Assembly: GCF_023856365.1 (NCBI RefSeq)
Contig: NC_064541.1
Location: forward strand, 20,789,214 to 20,853,213
Source: Brienomyrus brachyistius
Taxonomy: Eukaryota; Chordata; Actinopteri; Osteoglossiformes; Mormyridae
Direction: 5' to 3'
DNA: 64,000 bases
In this document: one piece after another, positions 44,063 to 55,667 of the stretch
Layout: every line of letters begins with the position of its first letter
Position numbering within the stretch: the first letter of the stretch is position 1
Notes under the pieces: generated by a model
The model's database searches: none
The model's input: the letters and a program-made list of their open reading frames with translations, nothing else
Told to the model about the DNA's origin: nothing
Program-made: the position numbers and the translations under genes

Positions 44063-46931
44063 TACACATACACACACACACACACACACGTTTTCCCACA
44101 TCTGCTGACTCATTTTTGCTGAACCGCAAACCAAAAATCTATCAATATTCAAAGTTAGCAGCACCAGAGTTAAAGATATAACCAGTAAAATTATGGAGAT
44201 AATTGCATTGGATGTGATTTTAATTCATTATTAAACCTAACCCACAGAGTTTTTTGATTCTGTGGAAAACATAACGTCACGCTGCTTGCTTGGCAAAATT
44301 CACCACTGACACCACACACACAGCCGCCTACATATGCATTAGGCACCAGATCATCAAATTGACTGTAACCCTAATTCATTCCTCTGCTACTTGTGTGTTT
44401 CCGTACACATATGGGAGTGCTGTGGGCACACCTGTGTCTCTCTTCCACACCCTCCTCCTCTTCCAGCATTCTCTTCCTGTCCGGCTCCCCATCTTCTGGA
44501 ACATTCCCCTGTGGGATTAGAAGCAGCGGAACTGCAGTAAACAGAAACCTCATCTGGATCTGCACACTGTCTGATTCCTGCACATGCCTGCCGCTGCTGC
44601 GCGTGCGCTACGGTCGTCTCGTAGCAACTAACGCGAAACCTCGCGCCCGCATGCAGTTCATTTTAAGTGCAGAAGACAGCCAAACACTGCCATTCCCTTT
44701 CAGACCCATTACCTCAGTAATAGCATCTGCCATCAATCAAAACAAAAATGGTTGGGGGCTACAAGTGAAATGCTTTCTGAACGTCCCCTTTCCAGCGCGT
44801 TTTTCCTCCTGGCACCGACCGATAACAGTATTTACATCCTTCAAGGTGAACGATTCAAACATCAAACAAAAGTATATCTGTTAGGCTCTGAGGCTGAGTG
44901 ACGCAGATTTAGTTAAGCCGAGCTCTCAGCTAGCAGACGGGGAGGCACACTTAAGGCGAGCCGCGCTGAGAGCACTGCAGGCTGTAGGAAGGCCCCGCAG
45001 AGAGCCGAGTCATGTAAAACACGGTGCCGAACATGACACCTGCCCCGGGACTCCGGGCGCAGTTCAGCCGACGTTGACTGGAAGGCAAACAAAGCCGCCG
45101 CAGCAGGTCAGACCGGCACTGCAGCAACCGCCAGCTGCAGTTGGACGCCGATGCAGGAAATGGCCCAGAGCACAGAGGACAGAACACGGCGTTCCTACCG
45201 CTAAATCCGGCTGCGATACGTGTACGGTGTCAACGAAAGCGACGGCGAATTACAAGGGTGCGTAAGGCGGCGTACAGGCGCGCAAGCGCAATGGCGCAAA
45301 GGAGCCCAAAACCTTGGGGACGCCAAACAGCTGAGTGGCTTCTTCAAAAAGAAAATCATTGCTTGTGTTTTTATCAATTAAATGTACTATACAAAATAAA
45401 GGCTCAAGACTTATAAAACCGAAATCTAATTTTAACCTACTTTAAAGAGCAAATAAAGGTTAAAAATGTACTGAAAAAACGTTTCGTAATGTCAATTGTG
45501 CAGTTCACTCAACCGGCGATTACATCAAGTTTAATTAGGTAACAGACTGAGAAAGACAGGCCAGTCTCTGCAGACCGCATAAATAGACGACAATAAGGCA
45601 TTACGTGTCACGTCTCTCGCCGCTGTTCCAGTTTCACCCCTTCGTGTTTGGGATAGTTTTTCGTGCGGTGACGGGGTCTGCAGACATCGGCGGAGTCGCC
45701 TGGACCTCCACACGCTACCGAGGGCGGACAAGTAGCCTGCTGGCCTCCAAGCAGATTCCAGCTAGCAAGCCATGTCTTAAGCTACACACAGAAATATCTG
45801 ATTGCCAGGCGTCTCACAGGAACTTTCCACAATGGATTGAGAAATGCAAAATATAAGATTGTCACAACTGCATTTCAAATAATATGGAGAAATTAAACAT
45901 GCTTTTTGTGATTAAATTCCATTTCACAGATTTTGCTTTTCATAAAAATGATAAAGGGAGAAGTATCATAACATGGGAAACCTTCCCCTTTGTAACGCAG
46001 CCATGTACTAGATATATGAAATAGTTTAATTAAATGCTATCGGGTTTCCTGAGTGCATGCGCAGCGTCCTGCTATAAAGTTTCTTCCTGTACACTGGATT
46101 TTAATCTGCCTGTCATCGCTTGCCTTTAGTGAAAAAAGATGCATCAGTTTTTCCGACCCTATAGTCCGACTCCTCGACGTCACGTACAGCCGGCGCGTGT
46201 GGGGATCAACAGAAAGTCATTAGATGTATTACTGTCAAAGAATGGTTCCACAATAAACCTGCCGGCAGGGGCATTGCTAGACATAAAGCTATATTGGGGC
46301 ATAAGCCCCCACCCCCCATTACACATATTTTTCGAAAGCAAAACGTGAGATTTTACTGGGGCACAGCACATAAACGTGCCCCAGTAAAAGGGGTTTAGCG
46401 ATGCCCATGCTTACTGAATAGTGGTGAAAACATTATAACTTTAAACTTTAATAACATGGGTAAGTTAGCTCCCTAATAAGTTAACAGGCTCTCTTTCAAA
46501 GCTATCAAAACTTCATTTTACAGACAAACGGGGACAGAACACGAGCAATATCGCCAGAATTCATGTGTATAATAAAACAAACCACACCAGGACGACGTGA
46601 ATAACTACACTGTTGTGCATGTATTATTCTTACATATATACATATGAAATCTATTAATAGCCACAAATAAGTTATTGCGGGATATTTATTGTGTAACTAG
46701 TGCAAACCAACACAAACTGGCTAGCAACACGAAGCATGCTTCGGTTTAGGCCGCAGCACTTGCAAAACGTACTACAGCTCTTCACAGACCTCACAACTTC
46801 CTCTTTTAAACTCGCCATTTAACGAAAAACGTTTATTGGAAACTCACTTGTAGCTGTCTGGATCTTAGTGCCTTTAATCTTTCTTTCCTTTTCAAAGCCT
46901 GCTCCTGAAGCGCACCAACCACCGGCTCCAT
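41928..46931 (-). CDS. ccdc12: Coiled-coil domain-containing protein 12 (cwf18-type spliceosome protein)
   Basis: Seven coding exons on the minus strand: 46848-46931, 44432-44508, 43302-43381, 43032-43093, 42894-42928, 42672-42748 and 41928-42007. They join in phase to 164 aa (human 166). CCDC12 is the animal counterpart of yeast Cwf18, a small protein of activated spliceosomes, expected in the nucleus. The N-terminal helix is basic (ALKRKERLKALRSRQ). An acidic Glu-rich linker follows, then the conserved ELRLRNYTPEDEELKERQVP, VEEKVKEQLDAATPKPVIEE, DLVNLAPRKPDWDLKRDVAK and KLEKLEKRTQKAIAELIRER, and an acidic DSD tail. The first intron is 2.3 kb, and the other introns are at most 1.1 kb. Head-to-head arrangement towards nbeal2 matches the human order. 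Confidence 0.95.
43975..44092. repeat. CATA/TA/CA compound microsatellite
   Basis: About 118 bp of alternating CATACA, TATATA and ACACAC in ccdc12 intron 2. It is noncoding. Confidence 0.95.
44570..45300. promoter_or_regulatory. CpG-rich block in ccdc12 intron 1, candidate alternative promoter
   Basis: This 0.7-kb block is far richer in CpG than the rest of the intron and begins next to ccdc12 exon 2. TGCGCGTGCGCT at 44598-44609 is near the NRF1 consensus, and GTAGCAAC follows at about 44621. No coding exon with splice sites was recognised in it. It could be a second promoter for ccdc12, a promoter of an unseen transcript, or a decayed repeat. Confidence 0.35.
46266..46407. mobile_element. 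142-bp hairpin MITE
   Basis: Left CAGGGGCATTGCTAGAC pairs with right GTTTAGCGATGCCC. A second pairing inside, TTTTACTGGGGCAC with GTGCCCCAGTAAAA, is nearly perfect, leaving a short loop around CATAAA. It lies in ccdc12 intron 1. Confidence 0.75.
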
Positions 46932-48925
46932 GATATGATGGCGGCTGACGAAGTTGAAGGCCAGATAGTCGATACAGGCAGAAGCAAAAGAGAGCCGAGT
47001 AGGTCGATTTAACTGCACTTGGGAGACTGGGGCTGTAAACCGAGCTGACTTCGTAGTGATTATTTGCATACTATGTTAGCCCATTCGACAACTGACATTT
47101 CGAAAATCGAAGAGAATATAATCTTATATCCTGATCCACTTGCTAATTCGCTTAGAAGGAGTTGGTCCGTACAATTGTAAAGCGATTGCTTCATTTAAAA
47201 GCTTGTTTCTACATTATATCATACCCTAATTCCATCTTCATATAGGATTTTAAATTACATCTGCTCCCACAGTATTGGTCAGGATAGGTGAGAACCGGCG
47301 ATAAACGAATCTACATCCTTGCGTATTACTACACGTGTACGGGTAAGCAACAGCGCACGTTATGTAGATGTCCGGTCCTCTCTTATTACCACACTATCAA
47401 TCAATGTAGCAACTTCCATGATTATGTAGAATTCAAACTCAATGGTGAATATTGTTTAATCGCACATGTGCATATACTCTTGAAATCTGAAGTAAACGAT
47501 GCTGTACTGTATACTACACAAATACGAAATTAGATTAGATAAACCTTATTTATTCCAAGGCAAAAATTCTTCCCATATATGGATCATTAATACAATGAGC
47601 TCTGAAACCGACATTTCCTCCATGTCGCAGTACAAATCACTTGTTACAAATGTGGTGGTGATTAAACATTTCCTGTGCAACTCGCCCACGTTTTTACAGT
47701 TTAATCACCTAAGAATCCCATTTTGAAGTACATTTTTACCACTGTTTCCATTCAAGCACACCCATGTACCCTGCTGGTTTCCGCATATGACTGCAAATGA
47801 ACACCTGTGGATGCGAATTGCGAGCAAAATAAATAAATAAATAAATACGCTACTGACACACACAGACGCTCACACTCCCGCCCCCCTGGAAAAGATGCAG
47901 AGACCCAATCAGGAGAACAGAGCTCCACAGAGTACGCAGCCATGCCCAGTGCAGAATGTAGGACATCACCATGGCAATACTACAGCAAGGAGGTCCTTTC
48001 TATACCCCATCCCATTGACAAATGTCCTGAAATGAGACAAGCTTACATAGGGGGTCCTAATAATCAGAAGCATAAGAACCAGCCCAGGTTAAGGATGCAA
48101 AATTGGTGCTGAGGTAGCTTGTGCTTCACATTATTAGACTGTTTTCTGCAAGTTGGGAGATACCTAAGGGGGCAGCTTTTGTCCAGCCGTCTTCTTCATA
48201 GAAGCAGATTTCTATACCCTAAAAACATGTCGAGTGTTTTCTGGATCAGGATGCTATTGTAATGGCATGTTTTGAAAGCACATATGTTGCTGGGGAATAA
48301 TCCCATTTTTTTGTATGCACTTAATTTTAAAATAAATCCCTATTTTCTCCCTATTAGGAATGGCCTATTGCCCTATTTCTCATAAATCTCCTCCAAATTG
48401 ACTGCTATGCACATCAAACAGGCAGGAGTGAAGTTAAGCTCCCAGTGCATGCCAGCCTAACTTCCCTACTTCACGCTGTTAGCTGTACCAAACTGCAGTG
48501 ACAAACCAGGACAATGGCTCTATTTGCTTGCATCTGCCTGCCCCCCCCCCCCGTTGGCCACTCAGCTGACAATCCACACCACTGGAGAGCGATGAGAGCG
48601 CGGGGTGTTCGGCCATCACAGCCAACACTGGTCACTGGGACTCCCCAAAAAATGTCAGGGGTTACCTCCCGAGGCCCAGTGTAGAAGGCACTTTGCTTTG
48701 GCCTGTAGCCTGTGTTTATAATCCTTTTCCTGGTTTCACAATATAATACTTTCCCGCCTTTTTATCAGACTTGGCTGACCGGAAAACACAAGGTGTGTGT
48801 TCCTGCTATTCTCCCTGCCGAGAAAGAGCTGAGGTTAACCGGAAACTGACTCATCCGTCACGCTTGGCAAGTCTCCACCTTGTGTCAGAACATCAACAGA
48901 CCCGCTTTGGTACAGCTTGGTCCGC

Positions 48926-49408
48926 AGCCACAGTGGGAGTCAGGCTGCCACCCAGGGACGAAGCACTGCTTCTATTGAGTGAAGCAGCCACAGTGGGAGC
49001 CAGGCCGCCATTCAGGGACAAAGCAGTGCTTCTATTGGGTGAAGCTGCCACAGTGGGAGCCAGGCCGCCACCCAGGGACGAAGCACTGCTTCTATTGAGT
49101 GAAGCAGCCACAGTGGGAGCCAGGCCGCCACCCAGGGACGAAGCAGTGCTTCTATTGGGTGAAGCTGCCACAGTGGGAGCCAGGCCGCCACCCAGGGACG
49201 AAGCACTGCTTCTGTTGGGTGAAGCTGCCACAGTGGGAGCCAGGCCGCCACCCAGGGACGAAGCACTGCTTCTATTGGGTGAAGCTGCCACAGTGGGAGC
49301 CAGGCCGCCACCCAGGGACGAAGCACTGCTTCTATTGGGTGAAGCTGCCACAGTGGGAGCCAGGCCGCCACCCAGGGACAAAGCACTGCTTCTATTGAGT
49401 GAAGCACC
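48926..49408. repeat. 60-bp minisatellite, about 8 copies
   Basis: The unit is GAAGCAGCCACAGTGGGAGC + CAGGCCGCCACCCAGGGACG + AAGCACTGCTTCTATTGGGT, with A/G changes. It is open on both strands because 60 is divisible by three. The longest frame (48771-49430, +) would encode 219 aa, mostly a 20-residue repeat containing EAATVGARPPPRDEALLLLG. There is no start context, splice site or homology supporting translation. Confidence 0.95.
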
Positions 49409-49664
49409 TGGGGAGCTTAGTTTTTATTGATTTATTTTATAAACTGAAATACGACTTGGGTAGAGCTGGGGTCATCATCTGACTACTGAAGCCTACACAG
49501 TAGCACTAATTGACAATGTGGATGATAGGAGACTTTAAATATACTATGAAACAGATGTTTAATAAATACAGGATTTGGTTAATATCAAAAAACATCTGGT
49601 GAAAAAAACTGAAGGAAAGTTCATATATGGTGCATAGCAACACTCCCCGCAGTAACAGAAAAAA

Positions 49665-49818
49665 CAGGGTCTGCCAACTGTACCATTAGCTGTAAGTAAT
49701 TGTACCTTTTAAGGTACAGAAATGGACACTGAGGAACATTTCTGTTCCATTGGAGGTATATTTCTGTACCTTAAAAGGTACAATTAAGTATAGCTAAGGG
49801 TACAACTGGCAGACCCTT
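49665..49818. mobile_element. 154-bp hairpin MITE with CAGGGTCTGCCA ends
   Basis: Left CAGGGTCTGCCAACTGTACC and right GGGTACAACTGGCAGACCCT are inverted copies, and inner AATTGTACCTTTTAAGGTAC and GTACCTTAAAAGGTACAATT are mirrored as well, so the whole element folds back. It is flanked by AT-rich DNA. Confidence 0.85.
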
Positions 49819-51079
49819 GAGGGTACAGCCCCAGTGACAAGCAAAGGTACAAACTGGTTCTCTTTTTTTCTCACAGTGTGAATACTGCCAGTACCATTAT
49901 TGTTATACCTGTTGCCGACTGGTACTCGGCAAACAGAGCCCGATCTGTGACCTTGTCCGAGCTGCTGACAGTTAAGCTCCCAGCCTCCTTAAACAGAGCT
50001 GTGAGTTATGAGACTAACTTACCATTTCCTGGTTGTCTAGTTGTCTCGCCCGAGTCTGTGTTTTGTGTCTCTCATCCTGGGGCTGTCCTACCGGTCAAGC
50101 CCCATTGGCTTAGGGGCAGACCGGAACGTTCCAAAGCCTATGAGTGCCAAGGAAACTCTTACCCACTGTAAAGAATTTAAAGCATCCACTCCTTGAATAC
50201 TTCAAGAATATTATATATATTTATTTGGTAAAATTGTCCACCAGTATTGCACCAGGGTGATGAGAACTGCCTACTGGTCTTGCTATGTTTCCCAGTACAT
50301 TGTGAAGACTAGCTTTACATGTTCATCCTCAGAAGATGTTTATGAGTTATTTTACTTACAAATATCACAGTTGCACACCTCAATGCAAAGCAGCACTGAT
50401 CAGAATCACACAGAATGTGGTTGACTGCCTGCTGCATAAACTCAGGGGTCACATGACCCAGGCAATGTGTAACATACATTTAAAGTCACCGAAAAAGTTG
50501 AAATGCTTGAGTTTAATTAGCAGTGAATTACAATGGTTAGACGTTTAGGCCTAACTTTTGCAAAATTTATTATGTGGTGTTTACCCACTGCATACATAAG
50601 GCTTGTAAATTAATATAGAAATCATTTTTAGAAGTATACACAGTAATTGAGCTGGTATTCCAGACATAATCCACTATATGAATTGTGGTATTGGGAGCTG
50701 ACTAAGGCTTGGTTTGCTGACATTTTTGTTTCAGCAGCTCTGAGGGCCCCTGCTTTTCTCGTCGCTTATTCACCTTCTCCGTCAGTTAGGTGGAGCTGTA
50801 CTTGGACAAAGACACACACCAGAGGGGTGGAGAGCAACTGCACTCAGTGACAGGAGAGGCCGACCCCAACACTGTAGACATTTACAGAGGCAGGCAGAAG
50901 TTGAACAAAGCAGGGAGATAGTAGCTGCAGGTGAGGACAGCAGCCTTGTGTCACCAACTGCCAACTCCATACCATCACCAAGACTGGTTCCTACGCCCTG
51001 CCATGTATCAATGATACCTCTGGAGTCATCACTGGGCTTGCCGCGTTCCCTTGACCCCCCCCCAGTGGCTATTAGGAGG

Positions 51080-51300
51080 TGACGCTGACTTTGGAAGCCA
51101 AGGTGCAGGCTGTGCAGTGACAGTGTGCTTTACTTGGATGACCTGCTGATAGACTCTCCCCACTTCAGCACTGCCCTGGCTAATCTGCAGGGGCCCGTTA
51201 CCGCCATCCAAGCTGTGGGCATGAAGCGGAATCCGGATGAATGTACCCCTCCCTGCAGAAGGTAAAGTTCCAAGGATGTGTGGTTAGCATCCTGACCAGG
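51080..51300 (+). pseudogene. Reverse-transcriptase remnant of an LTR-type retroelement
   Basis: In one frame the plus strand reads VLYLDDLLIDSPHFSTALAN, carrying the Y-x-D-D catalytic motif of a reverse transcriptase (YLDD) and the spacing of Ty3-like or retrovirus-like pol. Later text in the same or an adjacent frame includes AVGMKRNPDEC. It is short, without flanking pol domains or LTRs that I can see, so it is a dead fragment. Confidence 0.6.
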
Positions 51301-51688
51301 AGTGTTTCACCCACTAGACATCAAAACGTATTTAAAGAATAACATTACTGACAGAAAACATTAACTTTATAATGACCTATTCCTAACCTTTAATTCTTTT
51401 TCTCAATTTCCACGTCGCTGTCTAGCCAGGTCTAATTCCTTTGTACTGTGTGCATTCGGCGAATAAACTGATTCTGATTTTTATTCGCCAAATGTAGCCG
51501 AAACTGCAAAAGGTGCAATGGTCATAAAATAATTTTAAAGAGATTATGTTGTGCGTCATGATCCACATTCTAAAATGTGGGGGAGGTAAGACCAATGTGT
51601 AGCAAACGGGGTTTCTAGACAGTAAAATACACCGCAGACGCAAACTTCTGGTTTAACTTATTCTAAAAAGCTATGAGTAGATGCTTAC

Positions 51689-51838
51689 CAATCTCAGCTG
51701 GAAACTCTGCAGTTGCTCGAAAAGCATTTCGTTAATTTTCATCACATAACAAACCTTTACGTTTCCCACACGTTCACGTTCCACCTGCTTGTCATTTACA
51801 GGTTCGTGATTTCCTAACATTGTATGAACTTCCCGCAT
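51689..51838 (-). CDS. Candidate first coding exon of an unrecognised gene
   Basis: On the minus strand an ATG at 51838 opens 50 codons that end in phase 0 at a strong GTAAGC donor (plus 51688-51683). The ATG is the first after an in-frame TAA. An ATGGCGGC YY1-like word overlaps the start region on the plus strand, as at many housekeeping promoters. The peptide includes MREVHTMLGNHEPVNDKQVE and ends MKINEMLFEQLQSFQLRL, with a helix-forming, perhaps coiled-coil end. I do not recognise the family and could not find its next exon. It lies about 730 bp from the nbeal2 start on the opposite strand. A chance ORF or a noncoding first exon remains possible. Confidence 0.4.
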
Positions 51839-51839
51839 A

Positions 51840-52568
51840 TGGCGGCGTGCTTCTGAAGATCGACTAGCTTAAAAAGGCGTCTGTCGCGTATGACCTCTAG
51901 TCGTAAATTAAGTTAGTCTGGGTGCAGCAGTAACCGTAGCCTCTTAATAGACGCCACTGCGCCTTTAAGTCCCTTACCTGTCTGTATATGATCTACGCAG
52001 TTCGCGGCGGAGTCAGAGCAAGTCGAGCGGAGGTGAATTCCTCACTTCTTTACAAGTGTACGAGTGACGACTAATCTGTCATTGTTTCTTTCTGTTTTTA
52101 AAGAGCTGCTGGCACTCTGGATAGGAGCCCTTGCCAATCATTAGATCTGCGAAGCAAGAGGGCGGATACCGCATGGGGGCTGTTTTATACCAACCTGTGC
52201 GTGTACTTGCAGTCGGGCTTGTCACTGTTGTCTTACATCTTTGCTGGTGTTTATTCAGCGCGCGTACATGTTAATATTTACTATTTTTGATATCCAGCGC
52301 TTCCCTGCTTCGTGCGATCGCACTCAATAAGAGCGCCACTTTTAGTGCGTCTTTTTTAATGTCATCCACCAGCACTTATCCGATGACTTCGGGGGCGCTA
52401 GCTGACTGAAAGGCTGGACGAGCGCACAGAAGATCATGCAGCGGCTAGCTGTCGGTGGATAGCCGAGCAGCCCGGAGCGAACTGCCGGTCGCAGCCTCCG
52501 CGGGGACCGACACGACGACGCTGGACTGAACCGGGAGCCGAATGTTTTAACAGGATCGCCGGTAGAGG
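51840..52568. promoter_or_regulatory. nbeal2: Promoter region and 5' leader of nbeal2
   Basis: G+C and CpG content rises from about 51960 to the nbeal2 ATG. There is no obvious TATA box. If the minus-strand exon at 51689-51838 is real, this is a bidirectional promoter of about 730 bp. Confidence 0.5.
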
Positions 52569-52619
52569 ATGGCTTCCAAAGACCGGCTTTACGAACTGTG
52601 GATGTTGTATTACACCAAG
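52569..52619 (+). CDS. nbeal2: Neurobeachin-like 2, first coding exon only
   Basis: The ATG at 52569 starts MASKDRLYELWMLYYTK and ends in phase 0 at a GTGAGC donor at 52620. This matches the human NBEAL2 start (MAASERLYELWLLYYAQK). NBEAL2 is a very large BEACH-domain protein needed for platelet alpha-granule formation. None of its later domains is in the window. I searched the remaining 11.4 kb for the next expected segment (aromatic-Leu-Gln-Gln-Trp) and did not find it, so intron 1 probably runs past the end. Head-to-head placement with ccdc12, as in human 3p21, supports the call. NBEAL1 is less likely given that neighbour. Confidence 0.85.
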
Positions 52620-54254
52620 GTGAGCGAAACAAAACCAAAAAAGCCAAACGCATAAATAGATAATAATAATAATAATATACAAGCGGCGATCACACGGCCG
52701 CGGGGCACCTGTTTGATCCGACATGTTCATGACTTTATTCGGCTGTTTGAGGCGCTTCACGAAACGCACTTAGTGCTGCTGTCAAGTTTGTTTATTGAGG
52801 CGTGTATGAGGAAGTAGCAGTGGGAGACACTAAGTCAACTTTCGCGACGGCTCCATGCACCGCTTTTATCATTATAATTATATGACGATTAGTAGCAGCA
52901 GACTAAAGTCACAAATGGAGTCACGGCGTCACTCCGGCGAGTAGCGCGACTGAGTAGCAGCGCATAACTACCTGCTAGGGTCAGGTAATGTAGCTTCCTG
53001 GTTAGTTTACCCAAACAGACGCGCTAAAGGGCAATATCCCAAACCCATCGTTTAAAGCGTCACTACCGTTTCTCCGGAGCAAATATCAGTGGCTTTTGTT
53101 TTTATGTGTGCTTTGACATTCAGATCATGCATTTAATCGAGACAGTTCCTCTTGTTCCATTGGACCTGTTTAAAATATATAAATATATATCGAGAAACCC
53201 TTCTTTGTAACTAGGCTATAAATAATGAACATCTTGGCCGTGCTGTTTGTGCGGATACGGAAAAGCGATTAATGGGGCGGATTTACTTTCTCTGGCTGTG
53301 AAGTCGGTAGACTAATCAGATTCTTTAATTTTGCATTTGGGAAAAAAGTAAACGATTAGATAGATGCTAGGGAAAGAAAGCCATGTAGCCACGTGACTGA
53401 AACTACGTAACTAACGTGAGTGTAATGCAAGTTTAGAGGTACCCTTTAAATTAACGTCCACGCCGTTTACTCACATCCGCACCTTTTGCTTGCTGGGGGG
53501 TGGGTTGTCCCAGGAGTGACACCATGGAAACGGGAAACAGCAGGTGTAATCTGGCGTGTGGCTTTCATAGCCCCCCCAAGGTGGTATGGCGCCCAGCCAC
53601 TCCTCAGCAAGTCCAGGATTTAATGAACCTCTGAACCCGTCTTCTTATCTCCACGGAAATGGCCGCACATCAGGTCAAATGTGACTTTAAGGGAAGCTCT
53701 GAGTTTGAAAGAGTTGTTTTATTGCACGTAAGCGTGGAACAGGATTTTATAAATAGGGTTCAAATGAGGATACCGTGTATCTAAAGTACGGAGTTGTCGG
53801 TAAGTGCGCCAGTTTCCCTCTGACTGGCTTGTCATATGTTACTGGCACCCGAACAGGGCTGCTGGAAACTCATGACATGTCGTTGTGAGTTTCCAGAGAG
53901 CATTTGCTGGCTGTAGTGGCACACGTGCCTTTCAGATAAGAGAGGTGTTTTTGTGTGCCCGAGTCACCCTTCCTGGGGGGAGGCACACCAACCCTTTTCC
54001 ATCCCCCCCCCCTCAATTGGGAGTTGCTCTGGTGAGTTCAGGAGAGAGGTGGAGGGGTTAACCAAAGTCTATGGAAGGTAGACAGACCTGTTCCCTCAAT
54101 CTGTTTCAGCAGGCAGGAGTTGAAATTGTGAATTCTGCTTACGTTATGCTCCACCCACGCAGTGCGTCTTCATTTTCCTGTACACACACTCATTCTATTC
54201 CATTACGTATCGGTGTGTATGTGTGTGTGTATTTGTGTGTGTCTGTGTGTATTT

Positions 54255-54286
<32 letters not shown>

Positions 54287-55613
54287 ATTTGTATTTGTGT
54301 GTGTCTGTGTGTGTGTTTGATTATTTCTCACACTGTAATCATCATTGTTTGTTTATAATTTTTTTGGAAACTTCACATCTTTTTTGTGTTTTTACAAAAT
54401 AGTACATAATTTAATCCATTTTATTAAGCTGGGACGGTGTCACAATCACTGGGCAACATGAGAGACGAGAGCTCACAGGGTGTGTACCTCTGGATCAGTT
54501 GTGTAACATCTCAGTCACCGAAAATGCGGGTTTTGAAATGCAGGTATTTTCAAGTAAAATGTGCCCTGAAATCTCACGTTGATATTATGCTGATACCGTC
54601 TTTGACCTCCAGGTAGCTGCATAGAAAGTGTTTCAATGCAGAAAAATCCTTCATATCCTTGTGTTGTAAGATGGTTTCATAGCGGTGATACACTTCTCCA
54701 ATAAGCTGGAGCTGAATTTAGCAACTTAATTTTGTTTTTGAGGCTCATAATGTTTTCCGTAACTATTTCTGCATTCCACAGCTAAAGCTGATAAGGTTAA
54801 TTTGATAACATGGACCTGTGAATGATGGGATGAATTATTTAACAGCATCCAGTGAATCCAGATAATGTCAGAATCACTAGATAGTATTTATAGTCCAAGC
54901 TTTGCCTGTTTGGGGTCAAGGTGATGTGAAATTTGACAAACGTATGTGTGCCCCTGGGTTCCCCGGAGTCTTCAGGGAGGTCATGTTACTGGCCAGTGGT
55001 GTTTACATCTTAATGTCTTAATGTTTTTTGGCCTTGTGCTGTCAGGAGGTACCGGTGACTCGCTGACCAGCAAAGGTCACCAATGAATGGAAAGTGTGTC
55101 CATGACCTGAAGGCTGGTCCAGGAGTCTCAGGTGACATTTAATGAGTTAATCTCCTGCTCTGCTACTCATTGCACCCCCCCCCCCCCCCCCCAGCACCTG
55201 TCAGACAAAGCGATGTCCTCATCACAGGTATGAAATGCTGCGGGCACTTTGGCTTATTAAGGCTGCTTAACGCCCAGACGTGGACCCTCCCCGCGTGCTG
55301 GAGGACTGCGAGGGAGCAGAATCACGTTGCTAAATGAAAGGTTTAAGTTAAAACAAAAAGGCTCCTTATGTGGGTTTAAGTTGCCTGGGGTGTAAGACAG
55401 TGGTTGTTATGATCGTCAAAGTGAATTTTGGGCCTTTATTTTTGTACTTGTATCCGTGGTGAGTTTCCAGTGTTTATGCAGGTCCAAGTATCTGATAGAG
55501 GGCGTTACATTATCCAGGAGTGTCAGTCGCCAGTTGCAAGGCTGTATACGGCCTCTGGCTATTGCCTGGATCCACCCCCAGCCCCCATGTTAAGGAAGAG
55601 CCTGCAAAGGTCA

Positions 55614-55614
<1 letters not shown>

Positions 55615-55665
<51 letters not shown>
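55615..55665. repeat. (GT)n microsatellite followed by a G run
   Basis: A nearly pure GT repeat of about 50 bp directly followed by a run of Gs. It is noncoding. Confidence 0.95.

Positions 55666-55667
<2 letters not shown>

Larger units (their letters stand above)
46932..51688. other. Region between ccdc12 and the candidate exon, repeat-rich
   Basis: It contains the ccdc12 5' side (an ATGGCGGC YY1-like word lies just upstream of the ATG, about 46938-46946), a poly-C run near 48541-48552, the 60-bp minisatellite, a hairpin MITE and a reverse-transcriptase remnant. An ATCAGAATCAGTTTATTCG repeat of a type common in fish lies near 51430-51490 (minus-strand sense). I could not identify reliable downstream exons for the candidate minus-strand gene. 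Confidence 0.5.
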
